In this document: in pieces, positions 60,929-64,000 of the stretch
Layout of the letters: every line of letters begins with the position of its first letter
Position numbering within the stretch: position 1 is the stretch's first letter
Source: Hyphomicrobiales bacterium
Lineage (GTDB): Bacteria > Pseudomonadota > Alphaproteobacteria > Rhizobiales > Rhizobiaceae
Direction of reading: 5' to 3'
DNA length: 64,000 nucleotides
Assembly: GCA_900469475.1 (NCBI GenBank)
Contig: UBXG01000001.1
Location: 1 to 64,000, forward strand
The notes under the pieces: generated by a model
Database searches by the model: none
What the model saw: the letters and a program-made list of their open reading frames with translations, nothing else
What the model was told of the DNA's origin: nothing
Program-made: the position numbers and the translations under genes

Positions 60929-62173
60929 TTAAATGCCTTCCAGCATAAGCAATTCATCCAGTGTTTGCCGCCTGCGGATCAATCGATGCGTCTCGCCGTC
61001 GATCAGCACTTCTGGCGCATAGAGACGGCTATTGTAGTTCGATGACATCGTCGCGCCATAAGCGCCCGCGCCATGAAACACGAGATAGTCGCCGACATGG
61101 GTTTCGGGCAGATCGCGGGTTTCCACCGTGCCGTTGTCGGTCTGCGTGAAGACATCGCCCGATTCGCAGAGCGGACCTGCGACAACGGTGGGGAAGATTG
61201 TTCCGGCGGCACTGCGAGGCGCCGTGCCCGGGATGACCGTGATGTGATGGTAGCTGCCATACATCGCCGGCCGGGCGAGATCGCTGAAGCCGGCATCGAC
61301 AAGCACGAAGCGGTTGCGGCCCATCATCTTGACCGCCCTCACTTCTGCCAGCAATACGCCAGCATCCGCTGTCAGGAAGCGGCCCGGCTCGATCTCGAGC
61401 CGGATCGGATGGCCGACATGCGTCTCGATCTCGCGCCGGGCCTTGTCCCAGAGCGAAAAGTAATGGGAAGGATCGATCTCCTCCTCACCCTCCCTGTAGG
61501 GCACAGACAGGCCGCCGCCGGCGGAGATGGCCTCGATATCGACATCCAGCGTGCGGCAGAATCCGATCATTGCACCGCAGACACGCTGCAGATGTCCATA
61601 ATCGACACCGGAGCCGATATGCATGTGCAACCCGACCAGTTTCAGCGAATATTGGCGCGTCAGCGCCACAGCCTCCTGCAGCTGCTCGAACCAGATGCCA
61701 TGCTTGCTGCTTTCGCCGCCGGTGTTGGTCTTCTTGCTATGGCCATGCCCGAAACCGGGATTGATGCGGAGCCAAACTCTGTGGCCGGGCGAATGCTCTC
61801 CCAGCTGGTGCAGCATGTCGATGGAGCCGATATTCACCTCGACCTTGTCGGCAACAACGCGGTCGAGGGTCGGCCGATCGAAGACATCGGCGGTAAATAC
61901 AATCTCCGCGGCGCCCGACGCGTGGCCGGCGGAAAAGCCCGCCCGCATCGCCCGATCGATCTCGCCGAGCGATACGGCATCGACCCGTACCCCCGCCTTG
62001 CGCATCTCCTTCAGGATATGAATGTTCGAACAGGCCTTCTGCGCATAGCGAATGACATCGAAAGCAGAGAGTTGTGCAATGCGGCGGCGGATTGCGGCGG
62101 CATGGTAAATCCAGAGCGGCGTTCCATAGTCGGCGGCAAGCTTGCTCAGCGTTTCATTAGCGGGAATGGTCAT
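60929..62173 (-). CDS. LysA-like PLP-dependent decarboxylase
   Basis: The 414-residue fold-type III PLP enzyme matches diaminopimelate decarboxylase. YAQKACSN carries the PLP lysine, LRINPGFGHGHSKKTNTGG and HMHIGSG fit the barrel, and EIEPGRFLTADAG and CESGDVF hold C-terminal active-site residues. It decarboxylates meso-diaminopimelate to lysine or acts on a related D-amino acid. It lies next to a Cys/Met-metabolism PLP enzyme rather than lysine genes, so it may be a paralogue with another substrate. Confidence 0.88.
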   Translation of the reverse strand: MTIPANETLSKLAADYGTPLWIYHAAAIRRRIAQLSAFDVIRYAQKACSNIHILKEMRKAGVRVDAVSLGEIDRAMRAGFSAGHASGAAEIVFTADVFDRPTLDRVVADKVEVNIGSIDMLHQLGEHSPGHRVWLRINPGFGHGHSKKTNTGGESSKHGIWFEQLQEAVALTRQYSLKLVGLHMHIGSGVDYGHLQRVCGAMIGFCRTLDVDIEAISAGGGLSVPYREGEEEIDPSHYFSLWDKARREIETHVGHPIRLEIEPGRFLTADAGVLLAEVRAVKMMGRNRFVLVDAGFSDLARPAMYGSYHHITVIPGTAPRSAAGTIFPTVVAGPLCESGDVFTQTDNGTVETRDLPETHVGDYLVFHGAGAYGATMSSNYNSRLYAPEVLIDGETHRLIRRRQTLDELLMLEGI

Positions 62174-62279
62174 CTTGTCTCAATCGGTCTCGGCGGGAAT
62201 AGATCAACAATGAATAATAGTATGGGCGGAGCGACCGTGTCACTCCACCCCTCTTGCGATTTGAAGGCGCGGCGACTGC

Positions 62280-63461
62280 CTAGCGTTTGGCGACGGTGAG
62301 CGCCTGCTCGATATCGGCAATGATTTCCTTGGCCGCGTGCAGCCCGACGTTGAGCCGGATCGTGCGGTCGCTGACGCCAAAGCGCGCGAAGACGTTGGTC
62401 TCGGGCGAGATGCTGAGCGCCGCCTTTGCCGGCACCACGAGGCTCTCCGGCCCGCCCCAGCTGACGCCGATGCGGATGAGGCGCAACGCGTCGACGAAAT
62501 CGGCCACATCGATGCGGTCCGAAACCTCGAAGGAAAACAGCCCACCGAAGCCGCTGAAAGTACGTTTTCCCGGATGCTCGCCGAGCGCCGGGTGCATGAC
62601 ATTGGTCACGTCCGCATGGGCATCAAGCCAGGATGCCACTTCGAGCCCGGCTTCATGATGATGCCGCATGCGGAATGGCAGTGTCTCGAGATTACGCAGT
62701 ACGAGCCATGCCTCGAACGGCGCAAGCTTCGCTCCGGTGTATGGGTAGATTTCGCTGTTGATCCGGTCGATATGCGCCTTCGAGCCAGTGACCAGACCTG
62801 CCACCGTGTCGCTCTGGCCGCCGAGATATTTCGAAGCGGCGTGGATGACGATATCGATACCGACGGAGAGAGGCTTCTGAAAGAGCGGCGTTGCCCAGGA
62901 GTTATCGACCATCGTTACCACGCCATGGCAGCGAGCGGCCTCGGCGATCGCAGTCAGATCCTGCAACTCGAAAACCATCGAGGTGGGATTTTCGAGATAG
63001 GCGAGCTTGGCGCCGGGAAGTGCGGCAAGCATAGCCCCCGTATCGGTGCCGTCGATATAGTCGACGCCGACGCCGAAGCGCTTCAGAACTTTTTCGAAGA
63101 AGCGGAAGGCATCGCTATAGACGTGCCGCACGGTGACGATACGGTCGCCGGGTCCGACGAAGGCAAGAACCGCGGCAGCAATCGCACCCATGCCGCTCGA
63201 AAAGGCACGCGCCTCTTCCGCGCCTTCCATCTCGGCGATCTTGCGCTCCAGAAGCCGTACGGTCGGATTGTCGCCGCGCGAATAGATCGGCTTTTTCGAA
63301 CGGCCGGCGAAAACATCCTCCAGCTCCTTGTAGCTATCGAACAGGAAGAGCGATGTCTGGTAGATCGGCGGCACGGCCGCGTCGAACGGATCATCGCGCG
63401 GCGGCATCAGCGCATCGGGAATAGCGTGGCGGTAGGCATCGAATCTCGGCGTCTCGTTCAT
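62280..63461 (-). CDS. Cys/Met-metabolism PLP enzyme (cystathionine beta-lyase-like)
   Basis: The 393-residue fold-type I PLP enzyme shows the family blocks YSRGDNPTVRLLERKIAEMEG, FSSGMGAIAAAVLAFV, VTMVDNSWATP and HAASKYLGGQSDTVAG (PLP lysine). It likely cleaves or joins cystathionine-type substrates. The start ATG 63461 is 16 bases after the MATE gene stop at 63477, so the two may form one operon with the MATE exporter first. Confidence 0.9.
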   Translation of the reverse strand: MNETPRFDAYRHAIPDALMPPRDDPFDAAVPPIYQTSLFLFDSYKELEDVFAGRSKKPIYSRGDNPTVRLLERKIAEMEGAEEARAFSSGMGAIAAAVLAFVGPGDRIVTVRHVYSDAFRFFEKVLKRFGVGVDYIDGTDTGAMLAALPGAKLAYLENPTSMVFELQDLTAIAEAARCHGVVTMVDNSWATPLFQKPLSVGIDIVIHAASKYLGGQSDTVAGLVTGSKAHIDRINSEIYPYTGAKLAPFEAWLVLRNLETLPFRMRHHHEAGLEVASWLDAHADVTNVMHPALGEHPGKRTFSGFGGLFSFEVSDRIDVADFVDALRLIRIGVSWGGPESLVVPAKAALSISPETNVFARFGVSDRTIRLNVGLHAAKEIIADIEQALTVAKR

Positions 63462-63476
63462 GGCGTTCCTCTTGGG

Positions 63477-64000
63477 TCAGGAGTGAAGTGTCGATTGGCC
63501 AACAAGGCGGCTCGGTGCGTCGGCCGGCAGAATAGCGAGCCATTCCCGCCAGCAGACAAGACCGCCGAGGATGGCAGCAAGGATGGCAGCGGTAGCCACG
63601 GCGGCTGAAACGCCGGCAAAGCCCATCCAAAGCGGCAGCAGGAGCAGAAGCGGGATCAGCAGATAGCCCTGCGGCGCAAGCCCGACGAGGGCAGACAGAC
63701 CCGCCCTGCCCCGCGATTGCAGCATGACGAGCAGGACGGATTGAAAGGCCGCAAGCGGAAAGATCGGAAAAAGAGACCGCAGCCAGGCGACTGCCTCATC
63801 CACGACGTCCTGGCTATCCGTGAACAGGCGTGCGATCGGCTCGGCAGCCAAGAACAGCAGAATAGAATAGAGCAATGCGACCGGAATCGTCACAGCGAGC
63901 ATGAACCGGATGACGGCTTTGAGCCGCTCAGCATCGCCCGCGCCAAAGGCGTGACTGACGACACTCTGGGCACCGAGGCAAAAGCCGAACAACGGAAGCT
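63477..64000 (-). CDS. MATE-family exporter, C-terminal part (truncated by window end)
   Basis: The visible 174 codons continue beyond the window edge without a start. They hold several membrane helices and the second-half MATE motif GAQSVVSHAFGAGDAERLK. By length this is about the last 40 percent of a NorM-like multidrug or metabolite exporter. It is upstream of and close to the PLP gene at 62280. The true start lies past position 64000. Confidence 0.85.
   Translation of the reverse strand, partial: LPLFGFCLGAQSVVSHAFGAGDAERLKAVIRFMLAVTIPVALLYSILLFLAAEPIARLFTDSQDVVDEAVAWLRSLFPIFPLAAFQSVLLVMLQSRGRAGLSALVGLAPQGYLLIPLLLLLPLWMGFAGVSAAVATAAILAAILGGLVCWREWLAILPADAPSRLVGQSTLHS

Noticed and set aside
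61073..62299. 408-residue frame antisense to the LysA-like gene
   Set aside because: No domain recognised; the opposite strand has full decarboxylase motifs.
62337..63608. 423-residue frame antisense to the Cys/Met PLP gene
   Set aside because: Shadow of a convincing PLP enzyme and crosses into the MATE gene.
1..64000. tRNA, rRNA, CRISPR array, insertion sequence or prophage
   Set aside because: Looked for cloverleaf arms, regularly spaced repeats, transposase motifs and terminal repeats; none were convincing.

Overview
The window looks like a stretch of a Rhizobium-type alphaproteobacterial replicon (Rhizobiaceae). The base composition is GC-rich, neighbouring genes often share ATGA stop/start overlaps, ribose-type ABC sugar transporters are numerous, and the erythritol (ery) locus has the gene content and arrangement known from Rhizobium and Brucella. 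I see no rRNA, tRNA, CRISPR array, insertion sequence or phage gene. All assignments rest on reading motifs and context by eye; no database search was run.

Layout. 0.1-7.5 kb: a DMT-type exporter, a PAS-GGDEF-EAL cyclic-di-GMP protein, a beta-propeller lactonase with a GntR regulator, an FMN reductase and an AraC regulator. 7.8-18.8 kb: an L-idonate/gluconate-type catabolic island with an ABC transporter, a LacI-family repressor, a beta-hydroxyacid dehydrogenase, gluconokinase, gluconate 5-dehydrogenase, a 2-hydroxyacid dehydrogenase, L-idonate 5-dehydrogenase, a GlcG-like protein and a gluconolactonase. It is tied together by four copies of an ATGTTATCGATAACAT-type operator. 18.9-24.6 kb: a small conserved-looking protein, an ArsR regulator, the queCDE operon for preQ0 synthesis under a preQ1-I riboswitch, an aldo/keto reductase with a divergent LysR regulator, and an XRE regulator. 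24.7-36.6 kb: a TadG-like pilus protein, an MHYT-GGDEF-EAL protein, a GH3 beta-glucosidase with a PA14 insert, three exported proteins (transglutaminase-like peptidase, small secreted protein, DUF1402), a sialyltransferase-like (GT29) enzyme, a ROK regulator and a glycerophosphodiesterase. 37.0-39.6 kb: a polysaccharide flippase and a pyruvyl transferase.

39.7-52.2 kb: the erythritol locus. On the minus strand eryA, eryB, eryC and eryD are followed by a DeoR regulator, eryH (TIM-type isomerase) and eryI (RpiB-type isomerase). Divergently, on the plus strand, a DUF2291 protein is followed by eryEFG (ABC importer). Erythritol is imported, phosphorylated by EryA, oxidised by EryB and isomerised by EryC, EryH and EryI to D-erythrose-4-phosphate. 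The 0.86 kb divergent region holds a paired inverted repeat, a leader ORF that overlaps the eryA start, and two candidate small ORFs.

52.4-58.0 kb: a second, unassigned polyol module (DeoR regulator, FGGY kinase, GlpD-like FAD dehydrogenase, mannitol-dehydrogenase-family enzyme), with a perfect 12-bp inverted repeat before its last gene. 58.4-64 kb: an LpxL-type acyltransferase translationally coupled to a cytochrome P450, a LysA-like PLP decarboxylase, a Cys/Met-metabolism PLP enzyme, and the C-terminal part of a MATE exporter cut by the window end.

The most novel-looking elements are the second polyol module, the P450-acyltransferase pair, the sialyl-motif enzyme and the structured ery divergent region.
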